Positions 47,539 through 58,558 of a DNA stretch of 64,000 nt are shown here, piece after piece (position 1 is the stretch's first letter; every line of letters starts with the position of its first letter). Below the pieces are notes generated by a model that saw only the letters and a program-made list of their open reading frames with translations, ran no database searches and was not told where the DNA came from. Source of the DNA: Sesamum alatum (lineage: Eukaryota; Streptophyta; Magnoliopsida; Lamiales; Pedaliaceae); NCBI GenBank assembly GCA_034509735.1, contig JACGWO010000005.1, positions 25,166,383 to 25,230,382 of the forward strand. The letters run 5' to 3'. A program made the translations under genes and the position numbers.

Positions 47539-48564
47539 TTAATTTATTGGAAAATATTTTAAATGGATACTTGACTTTATCCATCTCTGTGAGACAGACC
47601 CAGTAACCCCATGCTCTTCTGGTGGATATGTCATCTTCACTAAAGGAAGACACCAGGGAGCCTCTCCTGTGGCAGCCTTGACTCGGTTGAATGCTACCAT
47701 GTCTGGTCTCTGCAATTTGATGAAATGGAATGCTGGGTGAGACCCCTTTCCTGCGATTTCTAGAGCTATGGCAATGAACTTGAGCTCCAAAATATCTCCT
47801 CGTTTAAGGTGGGGATTGTTTTGCCATGCGTCATATACCGCCCCACTAATCCATTCCGGAAGCTTTGAGATTTTCGGAAAGCTTGGTGACGTAGTATGAA
47901 CTGAAGCAAGGGCTCCAGAATCATACCACTCTCGTACCTCTTCTGCTTTAGACCCTTCGATCATCCAGATTATGTTATATTTTCCGGATGTGTCTACGAT
48001 GGTCTTGCCTGGGCTTATACCTTTACGGGAAACAAGTTTTTCCCATGATCTCTGATAATCCTGCCAAGCGGAAACAGAAGATAAAGCTTCGTTAGTATTA
48101 ACCTTAGAGGTGCCCGTCATTGGCCTAAGGTTAATCTCTTTCTCTTTTATCCCAGAGGTGCTGGGTTGACTTAAATTATCAGGAGTTTGCACTTCCTGTA
48201 ACTTAACTTTTGCCTGTTCACCAGAGTCTGGCGATGGCCTTGTGCAAGCAGTACTTGAATCTGCCGCTACAGGTTTAGAGCCCTGTTCTCTAATTGCAGG
48301 TTTAGACCCCTGCTCTCTTAATTCTCGGGCTATCACCGAAGATGACACCTTTCGAATTGGTTCTAGTAGGTCGTCCCATAACGAGCTTGCAGGAAGTTTG
48401 GTACTCCTGATGGCACTCTGGACAGTGTCCACATCAGCTCGTTGGACTTGGCCAGCTATTTGGGCTTTAATTGTTAGCTGTCCAAATCTCTTATCAATCT
48501 CCTCAAGGTTCTCCTTGAGGTGTCTGAGCCTGATGATGACGGAGTCTGCTTCAGCTGCCTCCAT
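47539..48564 (-). CDS. Viral transactivator/viroplasmin-like protein
   Basis: The intact 341-codon frame begins at an ATG that overlaps the end of the RNase H ORF. It has an N-terminal helical segment (HLKENLEEIDKRFGQL), a Ser/Pro-rich middle with a short repeat (REQGSKP twice), and a conserved-looking C-terminal half (KYNIIWMIEGSKAEEVREWY, YPPEEHG). Position as last ORF and this layout fit the transactivator found in several caulimovirid genera, which allows reinitiation of translation on polycistronic RNA. Identification is by position and general similarity. Confidence 0.6.
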   Translation of the reverse strand: MEAAEADSVIIRLRHLKENLEEIDKRFGQLTIKAQIAGQVQRADVDTVQSAIRSTKLPASSLWDDLLEPIRKVSSSVIARELREQGSKPAIREQGSKPVAADSSTACTRPSPDSGEQAKVKLQEVQTPDNLSQPSTSGIKEKEINLRPMTGTSKVNTNEALSSVSAWQDYQRSWEKLVSRKGISPGKTIVDTSGKYNIIWMIEGSKAEEVREWYDSGALASVHTTSPSFPKISKLPEWISGAVYDAWQNNPHLKRGDILELKFIAIALEIAGKGSHPAFHFIKLQRPDMVAFNRVKAATGEAPWCLPLVKMTYPPEEHGVTGSVSQRWIKSSIHLKYFPIN

Positions 48565-48565
48565 C

Positions 48566-50596
48566 TCTTGTTAAGAAATTTGCAAGAACATTTTCATGAG
48601 ATTTGATAACGACAATATCATAACAATAATATTGGCATTCTGCCTGCCACCTAATAATACGAGCTTTCTCAATCTTTGATTCAAGTTTATTTTTTAAGAA
48701 AGCCTTAAACATTCGTATTATCAACTTTTAATGTAAATTCTTTGGCTAGTAAGAACAAAGGCCATTTTTTGAAAGCCTTTCCAAACTGCAAAGAATTCCT
48801 TCTCGTTAATATGCCATAATTTGGCTTGTTGTTCGGTGAACAACCCTCCTTTGTATCTACATGGCTCTTCGCCAGTAGTCGTTTTTCTCATGAGCACTGC
48901 TGCCCATCTGTAATCGTTGGCGTCCGTGTACACTACCAGCTCATTCTAGTCTTGGGGAATCGCTAGCTTTGGCAGGCTATTGCAAATCTGTTTTAACTCC
49001 CGGACCCTTTGCGTATGAATTTCCTCCCATTTCCACTTTGAACTTTCTGTTTCTTTCAGGAGTGGACGGAAATCCTTTCTGTATTTTGCAAGGTCCTTGA
49101 TAAAGATTCCTGCAAAATTGACAACTCCCAAGAAGCTTTGGAGTTGCTTCTTATCTTTAAGAGTGTCAGGAAAATTGCGAATCTTTTCTACAATGTGTTC
49201 CTGCAACTCAATACCTGCCTCGTCAATAAGAATTCCTAAAAATTCAATTTTATTGACAGCTATAATGGCTTTCTTTTCGGAGAGCACTAGTCCCTCCTTA
49301 TGGCATGCATCGGAAAATATTTCAAGATGTCTAATATGATCCTGTATATTTTTAGATGCAATCAAGATATCGTCTATGTAAACAAACATAAACTCTAGAT
49401 AGTCTTTGAAAAGATTATCCATCTTACTTTGAAATATCTGGGGTGCATTGGCAAGTCCCATTGGAAGTACATTCCAGATATATTGTCCATGAGGTGTGGA
49501 AAATGCAGTATATTTCTTTGAATTATTTTCCATCTTAATCTGATAGAATCCAGATTTGCAATAGAACTTAGAAAACACTTTAGCACCTTTAATGCAATCA
49601 ATTAAGTGTTCTCTACTTGGGATGTAATAACCATCAAATTGTAATATTCTATTGATGCCTTGATAGTTAATAACTAACCTGGGTTTACCTCTTTTTATCT
49701 CACCATGATTTCTTACCAGAAAATCAGGGCTACTATAGGCAGAGACTCCAGGCTCAATGAGTCTAAGATTGATATGCTCTTTGATGATCTCCTGCATATC
49801 TTTCTTATCCTCCATGTTCATTTGGATGGGCTTGTATCGGACATACTCGTACTTGCATTCCTCTTTGACCTTTAGAGTAGCCTCGATCTTGTTTTTATCC
49901 CACCATGCCAAAGGATTCTCACTGAAATTCCTTTGAATAAGTCTCTTGACATTCTCGAGAGAAAGTTTACTTTCTCCGTCCATGTCCATCGACCTGCATT
50001 CTTGTATAGCTTCCTTTAAGATCCTAAGATCTTCTTCCAAAGCATCATCAAAACCCTGTTGCCTGAAAGACAAAAGAGTCTTACCAAATTTTCTTCTATC
50101 CTGCATTTTTAGGTGAGTTAATTTGGCTTCATCACCACGTTTGTTGCGAAAATTTATGGGCATTATCCTATTAAATGCCTTTTCTCTTCGCAAAACCTGT
50201 ATCTCGCTACCATAGTTAGTAGTAAAAATCAACAGATTCTTGTGGTTATCCTGGACATATTTTGCAAAGGTCTGGATGAAATTATTACCTAGCAAAATAT
50301 CTGCTCCCGTATCATGAAAGTAAATAGGAGGTGTTTTTACCTTGAACCAAGGTGTTCCAAATGCTCCTCCAATCATGATTTTTGCTTCTCGTATACCCTT
50401 ATTGAGTACAAGAATTTTTTTGTGAAAAATCCCTTCCTGCAATAATGGGTAAGGATTCCATAGCTTCGCTAGGGAATACACCAGGTTTTGCCGTGCAAAT
50501 CCCTGATCCTGAGTCAATATAAGCTGCAAAATATTCTGACTTATATTGTTCATACAACATACCAACAGATATGTATATAGAAAAGGGGCTCGTCAT
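48566..50596 (-). pseudogene. Viral protease, reverse transcriptase and RNase H (pararetrovirus 2)
   Basis: The ORF starts at the ATGA overlap with the movement protein stop. The protease motif AYIDSGSGICTAKPGVF is in the frame 50596-50399; a frameshift leads to the 539-codon frame 50565-48946. Reverse transcriptase shows RLVINYQGINRILQF, MGLANAPQIFQSKMD and catalytic FVYIDDILIAS. A TAG at 48946 precedes RNase H (VYTDANDYRWAAVL, INEKEFFAVWKGFQKM), which is shifted again near 48721 before its end RWQAECQYY. Three breaks in total. Confidence 0.85.
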
Positions 50597-51405
50597 TCAA
50601 TTCTAATGGTATAACCATCCAAACTGAATTCCATACCATTACCTTTTCTTCCCCATGGTTTATGATCTTCAAGGAAATTTATTCCTAGAGTCATTATCCC
50701 ATTTTCTCGTCCTGCAATGCCTGTAACAATAATCTCATGGCCTGCTATTTCTAGCATACCTTCATATTTTCCCACAACAGGTTGTTGTAGATGGTATAAG
50801 TCATCACAAGGAAAATAATTTTCTATTCTAGTGATGTCAAATATAACTTGGTCTGCTAGGTTGTATGCTATCCTAGGATGAATATCAAACATCAATTTTC
50901 CTGCATACAAATTTCCTATCATTGTCCCAAGACAACCATCTCTTAAGTTATTGATTCTTCTATCCATTATTGACAAATGTATTTCTGAATCAATTCCTTA
51001 CTTAAAAGTTGCTTTTATTACTACTTCAATAGCTCCTATGTGGATCCATTTCATAGTAACCGCTACTTCCTCTCTAAGTTTACTTAATTCTTCAAGAATT
51101 TCTTCTTTAGGAATAAGCTGCATTTCCATAACATTACCAGTAAGTTCCATAGGAATTGCAAACTCACCTGAACTTACTTTGTAGATGATATGATGTTTCC
51201 TCTGGTTCAGTCCTATCTGGTTAAGGACTCTTCCGATTCCTCCAATCCTAAATCCGTCGTATGGGCTTAGATTAGAGTCTTGTCTCATGATTCTTTCCAT
51301 GGTTTTGTTTGATACCGTCAACTTTGAAAAGAATCCTGATAGGCTATCTGAGGTTTGGAGCCTATCTCCTTCGTTGTAATTACTCTGATTCGGTTGAAGA
51401 TCCAT
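50593..51405 (-). pseudogene. Viral movement protein (30K superfamily), pararetrovirus 2
   Basis: The ATG at 51405 overlaps the coat protein stop by 26 bases. The core reads MKWIHIGAIEVVIKATF, then a TAA at 50998-51000, then HLSIMDRRINNLRDGCLG and MFDIHPRIAYNLADQVIF in the same frame, matching the pattern of caulimovirid movement proteins. One point change makes the stop. The end overlaps the next ATG as ATGA. Confidence 0.75.
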
Positions 51406-52805
51406 CCGAATCACTTTCTATTTCTTCTTCGTAGATGCTTTCATCTGAGGGAAGATCTTTGAATTGGTAGATTGGTACCAAGTCACCATAGTAGACTGCA
51501 TCTAGGATGTCGTTTGTGGCTTCAAACTGGCGTAATTCACCATGTTTCTGCGGGCAATCTGGGGAGATATGTCCCTTTGCTCCGCACGTCCAGCAGTTGC
51601 AATCCTTAAAACTTTCATTAGCTCGGGTATGGGCTCTTCTGAAAGTTCTTCGTGTAGGGGTTCATCCTGTGGATTTCGCCTCTAATCGTCTAGATCCTTG
51701 GGATGAAGCCCTTGTTGGTCCTGTTCTCTGTCCATATTTGTATGATCTGGCTTTTGATTTAGACCACCATGATCTTCTTCTAAAAGAGGATTTTCTGGAA
51801 CTCCTGGAATAAGAGTCACCACCTTGCTTTCTCCTCTTCTTTTGCTCGCTTGATTCTCCTATAATAGTTGGAAAATCATTATTATCACAACAGAGAGGGG
51901 TTCTTTTGATTTTACCTCTCAGTCTCTTCATGTTCTTTTGGACGGATGCTTGGTAACACCAATCATTTAGTTTGTCTTTAAGAAAAGACATCCTCCTTGC
52001 AACTGAATCCAGCTGCCCTGCAGGTACTTTGTAAGATTGTATCAACATTTCCCTCCATGGGCTGTAGATCTTTGCAAAGAACATTTGTTGTTACCCCACT
52101 CTGGAAGAAGTATTTGCGGAACCAATAGATATATTCGTCTACAGCACAGATACTTCTTAACTCGAGACCAAAGAGAGCTTGTGCATACTCCCTAGCCTTT
52201 TCTGTTCTGCTTCCTTCGAAGTATTCATCTCTAATGAAGTGAATCTTGATTAACCTTCCCAGTCTATCCGCGATTGCACTTTTAGACTCTCCTTCAAGGA
52301 TGCTTGCTTTGGTCTCTTCTGGGGTATTATCCCATCCGATCTTTACCGACCCTTCCAAGCTTAACTCCAAAAGCTTTATGAAGTTATCCTTGTCTAGCTC
52401 CAATGTAGTTGCTGCAATTTTCATGGCTGCAACCCATTCATCTATCAACTTCTCGATATTTTGAAAGTCGATAACATCCAGGTTGAGAACCGTGCCATAT
52501 GGATGTAAGGGCTAGAGCATGGTCCTTGCCCATGGTGTGTTTTCAGGCACTCGTCTTGGATTTCTTCCTGGATTTTCTCGCAATCTTGTCCCCACGAAGG
52601 TAGGGGTAGCATTGGTGTGAAAATCTGTACCTTCTCTCATTGGCTGATCCTATGGTGGATCATTTGAGCTTGTGCTTCCCTCCGGCGGTGGTAAAGCTGG
52701 AGCGACCTCATTGGTTTGGATATTAACTAAATCCACAATCCCTAGTTGGGAAAAGGATTCAGCTAACTCTTGTAGATCCGATAGATCCACTCTAGATATC
52801 TCCAT
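51380..52805 (-). pseudogene. Viral coat protein with CCHC zinc finger, pararetrovirus 2
   Basis: The start ATG at 52805 overlaps the previous stop as TAATG. The capsid core is in frame 52448-51978 (LELSLEGSVKIGWDNTPEE, YWFRKYFFQSGV). A basic region follows (KKRRKQGGDSYSRSSRKSSF), then a zinc finger C-X2-C-X4-H-X4-C (CWTCGAKGHISPDC) near 51600-51555 and an acidic end. Stops occur near 52650 and 52510 and a frameshift near 52000. Confidence 0.8.
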
Positions 52806-53191
52806 TATTTTATGGATTTGATGATCTCTATGATTTGTTCCTCTTGTGTCTTTGACTTCGAGATCTCCTTCGCCTTTCCTTTCTGATGTAGGAAAGATAC
52901 TGGTCCAAGGGCGTCCCTGATGCGTTCCTGATGAGATCTGGATGTCTCAGGGGTATTCCTTTGATTTCTTCTCAGATCTGTAACTTCAATCTTCAGATCT
53001 GTGAGATCCTTTTGTAGATCCGGTAGGATTTTTAAGATCTCATCCATCTTTTGGTTCAAGAGGTCTATTTTCATAGGTATATGGATTAGCCTATGTCCAT
53101 AGTCTTGAATCGTCTTTTGTACCTCTCTAAGGTCCTGAGAGTACTTCGAGGTATTCGGTTCGAGTTCCTTCCAATCAGTTCCTTTAATCAT
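52805..53191 (-). CDS. Viral ORF2, coiled-coil protein (virion-associated-like)
   Basis: Intact 128 codons, starting in an 8-base overlap with ORF1. The middle is a coiled coil (KIDLLNQKMDEILKILPDL, KDLTDLKIEVTDL) and the C-terminus is Lys-rich. Size, coiled coil and position resemble virion-associated proteins of badna- and caulimoviruses, which bind virions and the movement apparatus. Function is inferred. Confidence 0.55.
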   Translation of the reverse strand: MIKGTDWKELEPNTSKYSQDLREVQKTIQDYGHRLIHIPMKIDLLNQKMDEILKILPDLQKDLTDLKIEVTDLRRNQRNTPETSRSHQERIRDALGPVSFLHQKGKAKEISKSKTQEEQIIEIIKSIK

Positions 53192-53489
53192 TATTTTTAG
53201 AACTGTATTTTTTCAGGAATCTACCTATTCCGGATCTCCTGGCTGGGATTCTTCCATGGATCTCAGCTCCCTGTAGACGTCTCACTGCATTTCCCGGTAA
53301 CGTCTCTCGAACATGGCGATTTCTGTGCCATTCCTCTCTTTCTTCTTTTGGAAGAAATGACGCATCGACCAACCTCAGACTGTTGGCGATATTTCTAAGA
53401 ATTTTCATAAGAAATTCTGTTTTCTGTATTTTCAGAATCTGAAAATACTCCCTGTTTTCAGTGTAACTCGAACTTTCGTTCGGTTCCAT
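53184..53489 (-). CDS. Viral ORF1, unknown function
   Basis: 101 codons from the first ATG after the tRNA primer site. An upstream ATG in the same frame at 53606 lies before the primer site and is not used here. The protein is basic toward its end (RIPARRSGIGRFLKKYSSK). Small first ORFs of unknown role are usual in badna-like viruses. Confidence 0.5.
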   Translation of the reverse strand: MEPNESSSYTENREYFQILKIQKTEFLMKILRNIANSLRLVDASFLPKEEREEWHRNRHVRETLPGNAVRRLQGAEIHGRIPARRSGIGRFLKKYSSKNND

Positions 53490-53564
53490 GCTTTTAAAGA
53501 TCTCCTCCGTTAGGGATAAAATATCAATATGCAATATAAACAAATATTTCTTCAATAAACCTAG

Positions 53565-53576
53565 GCTCTGATACCA
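53565..53576 (-). other. tRNA-Met primer binding site of pararetrovirus 2
   Basis: Minus strand TGGTATCAGAGC. It marks the start of the viral genome; on the other side the Mutator-like element's own sequence begins within a few bases. Confidence 0.9.
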
Positions 53577-53889
53577 TCTAGGGTGAGCATGGGCTAAATT
53601 TATCAAAGGAACACAATTTGGACTAAAGCGTTCAAGAAAAGTAGCAAAAGGGGTAAAATTGTCCGAAATACTGCCAGAGGACCAAAATTACTTATTTTTT
53701 GAAAGTTACAGGACCAAAATTAAAACAGAGAAACTTAAAGGACTAAAATTAATAGATGGTAAAGTTAACAGACTAAACTAATACTTTCCCCTAAATTTTG
53801 TATAGACCAATATTAAAATGAATCTTATGATAAGATATATAGTTATGCTAAAAAGATAATTGCAAAGACAAATATAAATAAAAATAATT

Positions 53890-56800
53890 TTATTCATGAA
53901 TTGTAGCAAGTACCTCAGGATACACGATATTTTTTGTGCAATTTCGAGGTATTCCAGGTTTATTACAAATGAGCATCTTTAAACCTAGTGGATTTGTAAC
54001 ACGTGACAATGCAACATATAACTGACCATGTGTAAATACTGGCTCTGGCAAATACAATCCCACTCTATCTAGTGTTTGTCCTTGACTCTTATTAATAGTC
54101 ATTGCAAATGCCAACTTTAAAAGAAATTATCTTCTCTTTATTGGAACAAATGTTTGAGACTGGGTACTGGTAAGAACAATTCATGGAATCATGACTTCTT
54201 CACCCATATGAGATCCGGTGATGACACGTGCCTCAAGCACCTTTTCACCCATTTTCGAGATAATGAGCCGAGTTCCATTGCACAAACCCAAAGACTGGTT
54301 AAGATTCCTCATAAGCATAACAGGCGCCCCTTTCTTTAACTCCAAGAAATGATTAGGAATACCAGAAACCTTTATAGAGTTCAACAATTCTGGCGGATTC
54401 ATATTTTGCTCATGATCACTGGTTTCCGAAGGACACAAAGTGTCCGCACTACAAAATTGATGAATTTCACCAGGTAGCATAGACAACATTATGGAATTGA
54501 TTTCATCAACATCACTAATTTTTTGGGGCTAAAATAGCTCTTTCTTTCAGATAAGTACAATCGTTGTACTTATCATTCAACCCCGGATAGGTTTCATTTA
54601 TCAGCTGCATCAAGGAATTATCACCATTTTCTATTAAGAACTCTTCGGGGATTTCAATCCAGTCGATTCTCCACCATCACTAAAGTATAAACATCTTGTT
54701 TTTCCTTGCCTGATCAAATTCCATTCAGCAAAACTTCTTAATTGATCATGTGAGTGTGTTGAATCTTCCTGTGACATAAGCCGCATGTTAATCTTTAGAT
54801 GTATCACTTTACATTGATTCCAAAGTTCTGACTTGTGTAATGAGGCTGCAACAATAGACTCACGCCAACCTTTAGTTACAACAGGCAATATCTGTTTAAA
54901 ATCTCCCCATAATATGCACAATTTTTCATAAAAAGGCTTATTAGGAGAAAAATGCTCTGTTCCCTTTAATAAATCTTTTAGAGTCTTATTCACCGCCTCA
55001 AAACCATGTCGATACATCATTGGCGCCTCATCCCAAATTACCAATGAAGCCTCTTGAATTAATTGAGCTAAATCGGAGTTTATGTTGATAGGACAACGTG
55101 ATGATTCGTCCATATTAAATGGAATTTTGAAACGCGAATGCGCTGTCCTTCCTCCTGATAACAATGATGCTGCAATCCCAGATGATGCAACTGATAAGAC
55201 AATTTTTTTTTCTGAGACCTGAATTTTGAGATTATTGTCTTACACAAATAAGTCTTCCCAGTTCCCCCACTACCATTTACCCCAAAAAAAAAAAATAAAA
55301 AAAATCCACCACATCCGCTCTCATATGCTTCAATTATAGTGTTATAAACTCTCAACTGATCATCATTCAAACCATTGAAGTATAATTGAAATGATTGTTC
55401 TTCCACAATGCTCATATTGAAGCTCTTCTCGTATAAGTCTATTTGTTATATGGCAAAAGATCTGGAAGATGGTAGGGGTATAGGAGGAAAGTCTGCAAAT
55501 GAATTTCCATTTCTGTTAAGTATACATTCAATTTCTTGAAGTGCCCAATCCTTCAAGTCCGAATCAGTTAAATGTATGTTGGTATCTGTTGAATCTCGTC
55601 TGACTCTGTGTTGCAAATCATCCACCATAGCCCTCCAATGTCGTTCCCATAAATTAACAGGATCTGTTATCTCTGAAAATATAAGCATGGTAGAAAACAT
55701 GTTTCGAATTTTAACCGATGATGCCCAAGTTGATGCTTCAGACAGTGCTTCATGCCATTCATTATCCTCATCTAACAAACCACGGGCTGCACAGGCTTGC
55801 TTAAATGTAGGATATATGATCCCTAAAAGTTCTTAAATCCTCAAAACATTGAGCTCCACGAACTTTATAGAGTAGCATGCGCAAGTAGTATTTTTCTCCA
55901 GAACCTGGATGTGCATAAGGCAACCTGCCAATACATTTACCATATTTTCTCATGACCAAGTCCTTTGTAGTCCGCTTTCAAACCCAAGCAGTAGAAAATT
56001 CTACATAAAGTAATGATCTTGCTTCAATATACTTTTTATTTGCTTCAAACCATTTGGTTAACATTGTATCATGAATACGTTCACGATTGACAATGTTATA
56101 CAAATGATCTTCTTCACGGAACACCACATATTGCTGATTTGGCAAATGGTATTGTAAGCATTCAACAGTTGGACTATGTCTTTGTAGCTCAAATTTATAT
56201 ATTCTCCAACACGATTCAATAGCTGATACATACCTGTGCATTTAAATTCCATAATCATATTAAACTATAATATTTTCTAATATATAACGGCAATCCAAAT
56301 ATTGTTTAATTTCATCAACTTGTCTGTACCTCTGTTCATTATTATGACGGCTTTCAATATTATTTTCAATGACAATTATAGCACGATCATTTTCCTTACA
56401 CATGTATTTGTACATGTACTTCATCAATTTTGGATATGCACATTTTTCAACATTTATGTGAGCATCAAACAACACAAGGAGGTCGCGATTATATAGAACG
56501 GTCCATCTGTTGTCTATTTCCACCCTATTAATCATCACAGTATTTCTGGGATTACATTGACGCCTATATGCCACAAATCCATCTCCATCAATGGTAGTAT
56601 GATAAAAAAAAAAAAAAAAAAAATGGATAGTGTTTAGAACACTTTCCGTCTACCATGCATGAGGCATTTAAATTATATGGCCCACATGGTCCATGAATCA
56701 TACTTTTGACAACAATTTCATACGCTAAAGGGTCGGCATCCTTGTCAGGAATTTCAACACATATAAACTCATCAATACCTTCACGAGTGATAGGCTTATC

Positions 56801-57345
56801 TTGGTCAGATAAAGTCAAAGTTATGTGTGAATGAGGTAGTCCTCGTTTCTGAAATTCTACCACAAGAATATCTGTTTGCATCGAAAATTTTAAAATATGA
56901 ATACATTTAATAAGTTAATATATTAAATAAAAAAATGACATATATATATATATGATATACCTGCTAATACATTTTCAAAAAACTTTTTTCCTTTAAGTGT
57001 TCCATCAACTGCTTAAGTTTGATTCTGAATATTGTTGCTACGATGTCTGGTCTATCTTATGTACGCTGATCAGGCAGCTTTAGCAATTCTCGAGAAATTT
57101 CCGACCAATTAGGATTACATGTAAATGTAATAAAAAAGTCAGGAGGTTCCATTGCTCTACATATGGCTATAGAATCTTGATAATGTTGCATCATATTACG
57201 CGGACCTCCTGTAAATGATGATGGCAATACAATCCTTCTTCCAATTGCACCAGCATCTATGTCCCCTGTGATGACAGCATCTTCTAGACCTTGATACAAA
57301 TCTTCGCGCATTTCAGCTTGATGTGTTTTTTGTGGCTGATTTCAC
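53890..57345 (-). pseudogene. Helitron Rep/helicase
   Basis: The minus-strand order is as in plant Helitrons. The N-terminal Helitron domain is near 57310-57060 (GAIGRRIVLPSSFTGGPR, FITFTCNPNWSEI). The rolling-circle HUH motif is FQKRGLPHSHI near 56850, and the Tyr motif region is KYMYKYMCKENDRA near 56410. The PIF1-type helicase follows with Walker A GSGGTGKTYLC near 55250, Walker B VIWDEAPMMYRHGFEA near 55040 and the end motif NKSQGQTLDRVGLYLPEP near 54080. It is broken by poly(A) tracts (56604-56623; 55284-55304), a 50-bp insertion (56234-56283) and several stops, so no product is expected. Confidence 0.85.
56234..56283 (-). repeat. 50-bp identical segment, copy in Rep gene
   Basis: Interrupts the Rep coding sequence between ...LDCRY and SAIESCWRIYKFE. 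Identical to the intron end at 44882-44931, including the acceptor AG. Confidence 0.9.
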
Positions 57346-58558
57346 TTTTCAATCTATTAAAATTATACGGTTATAAAAGTTAGTTTTTAACTTTCTGAAA
57401 TTAAAATCGGAATATTTATTAGATCTACTTATATTTTTTTCATATATGTACTCCTTCAGTAGTAATTAGTTAGTTGAAGTTCTGTAATATTCACATTTTT
57501 TTCTTTTGGTAACAATTGTATAAAAAATTATGTAATATTGATATATAATTTTGTTACATAGGTATTAGTACAAAACCTCTTTTTCTTTTAAAACAATTTA
57601 TGTCCATCCGACAATTAGAAAAGTCAAAAAAATTAAACAATTAATGAAAATTTAAGTTTATTTTTGGGAACTTTTCTTATGAAGATGAATATTACTTTTT
57701 AATTTATATGTATGAATAAAACTGGTATTTATCTATATCTCTTTATATATATTTTTCTAACTTAAATTTTATTAATATTAATTCATTATATAAAATATTT
57801 CTTTATAAATCTCTTTTTTTAATTAATATGAGTACTTGTAATCTCTCTCTTTTTTTTATAAATCTATAATTAACACATAAAAAATTACATATAAATAAAT
57901 TATAAAACAGAATAAGACAATAAAAAAAATTAAAACGCAACAAAAGCAAAAATTTTGTACCTGCTTGATCAGTGTGTGCAAAGAATGTAGAACGATTACA
58001 CATGACTAATGTATGTGTCTTCACTCCATGCATCCATACGTAATATTTTATTTGTATTTATTGTTCTAAGAGTGGAATATTGAAAATTTAAATGGAAAAA
58101 AAACTACGGCTGATTTCAATAAAAAAATGGCTGATTCATTTAAAAAATTTCCATATTGAATTTATGTATAACACATTTGTGGCTTGTTTGACTTTTCAAT
58201 TAAAAAAAAAAGATTTTGAGAAAGCAACGATATATTATTTATGAAAAGGAATCAATGTGGTCAATTAATTAAAATTATTATATGGTAAAAAAGATTAGTT
58301 ACTTAAAATTATGTAGCAAATTTACGGTTGATCAATTACATAAAACGGATTTGCGGCTATTTCCATTTTTAGTTTACGTATAATAAATTTATGGCTAATT
58401 TGACTTTCCAATTAATTAAATTATATGATAAAAAAAGATTAGTTATTAACTTTCCATACATAAAATTAGTTATAATAAAAAATAAAAATTCTAAAAAATT
58501 AGGATTTTGGTCAAAATTGAAGAAATTGGTCAAATGACTTCCTTCAAATATATATATA
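57346..58558 (-). other. Upstream region of the Helitron Rep gene
   Basis: AT-rich. A possible first exon lies at 58033-57960 (MHGVKTHTLVMCNRSTFFAH) and ends at a GTAC donor-like site. A module like those at 42015-43361 follows (57860-57960). Otherwise no genes. Confidence 0.4.

Larger units (their letters stand above)
46750..53576 (-). mobile_element. Endogenous pararetrovirus 2 (Caulimoviridae, cavemo-/solendovirus-like)
   Basis: On the minus strand the order is tRNA primer site, ORF1, ORF2, coat protein, movement protein, protease-RT-RNase H, transactivator, then an intergenic region with TATA box and AATAAA signals. Each ORF start overlaps the previous stop by a few bases. A coat protein ahead of the movement protein and a transactivator ORF at the end recall cavemoviruses and solendoviruses, but separate CP and MP ORFs and two small leading ORFs differ. 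The genome begins exactly at the primer site; the other boundary is between about 46540 and 46800. Several stops are present. Confidence 0.75.
46371..53791. mobile_element. Mutator-like inverted-repeat element carrying a pararetrovirus genome
   Basis: Perfect 9-bp direct repeats TAAATTTTG flank the interval (46362-46370 and 53792-53800). The ends are inverted repeats: GGGGAAAG at both tips and about 24 of 31 matches over the first 31 bases, then GGTCCTTTAATTTT-like motifs further in on both sides. These are Mutator-type features without a transposase gene. The interior from about 46750 to 53576 is an endogenous pararetrovirus. Confidence 0.7.
43840..58558 (-). mobile_element. Autonomous-type Helitron with nested insertion
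   Basis: The 3' end is on the minus strand at 43840: hairpin CCGTGC-ATA-GTACGG then GCATCACACTAG. Going upstream the element holds an RPA70-like gene (44266-46290), a virus-bearing insertion (46371-53791) and the Rep/helicase gene (53890-57345). Rep-helicase plus RPA is the gene set of plant Helitrons. The 5' end is unresolved; the TATATATATTTGAAGG motif next to 58559 is the best candidate. Both genes are broken. Confidence 0.75.
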
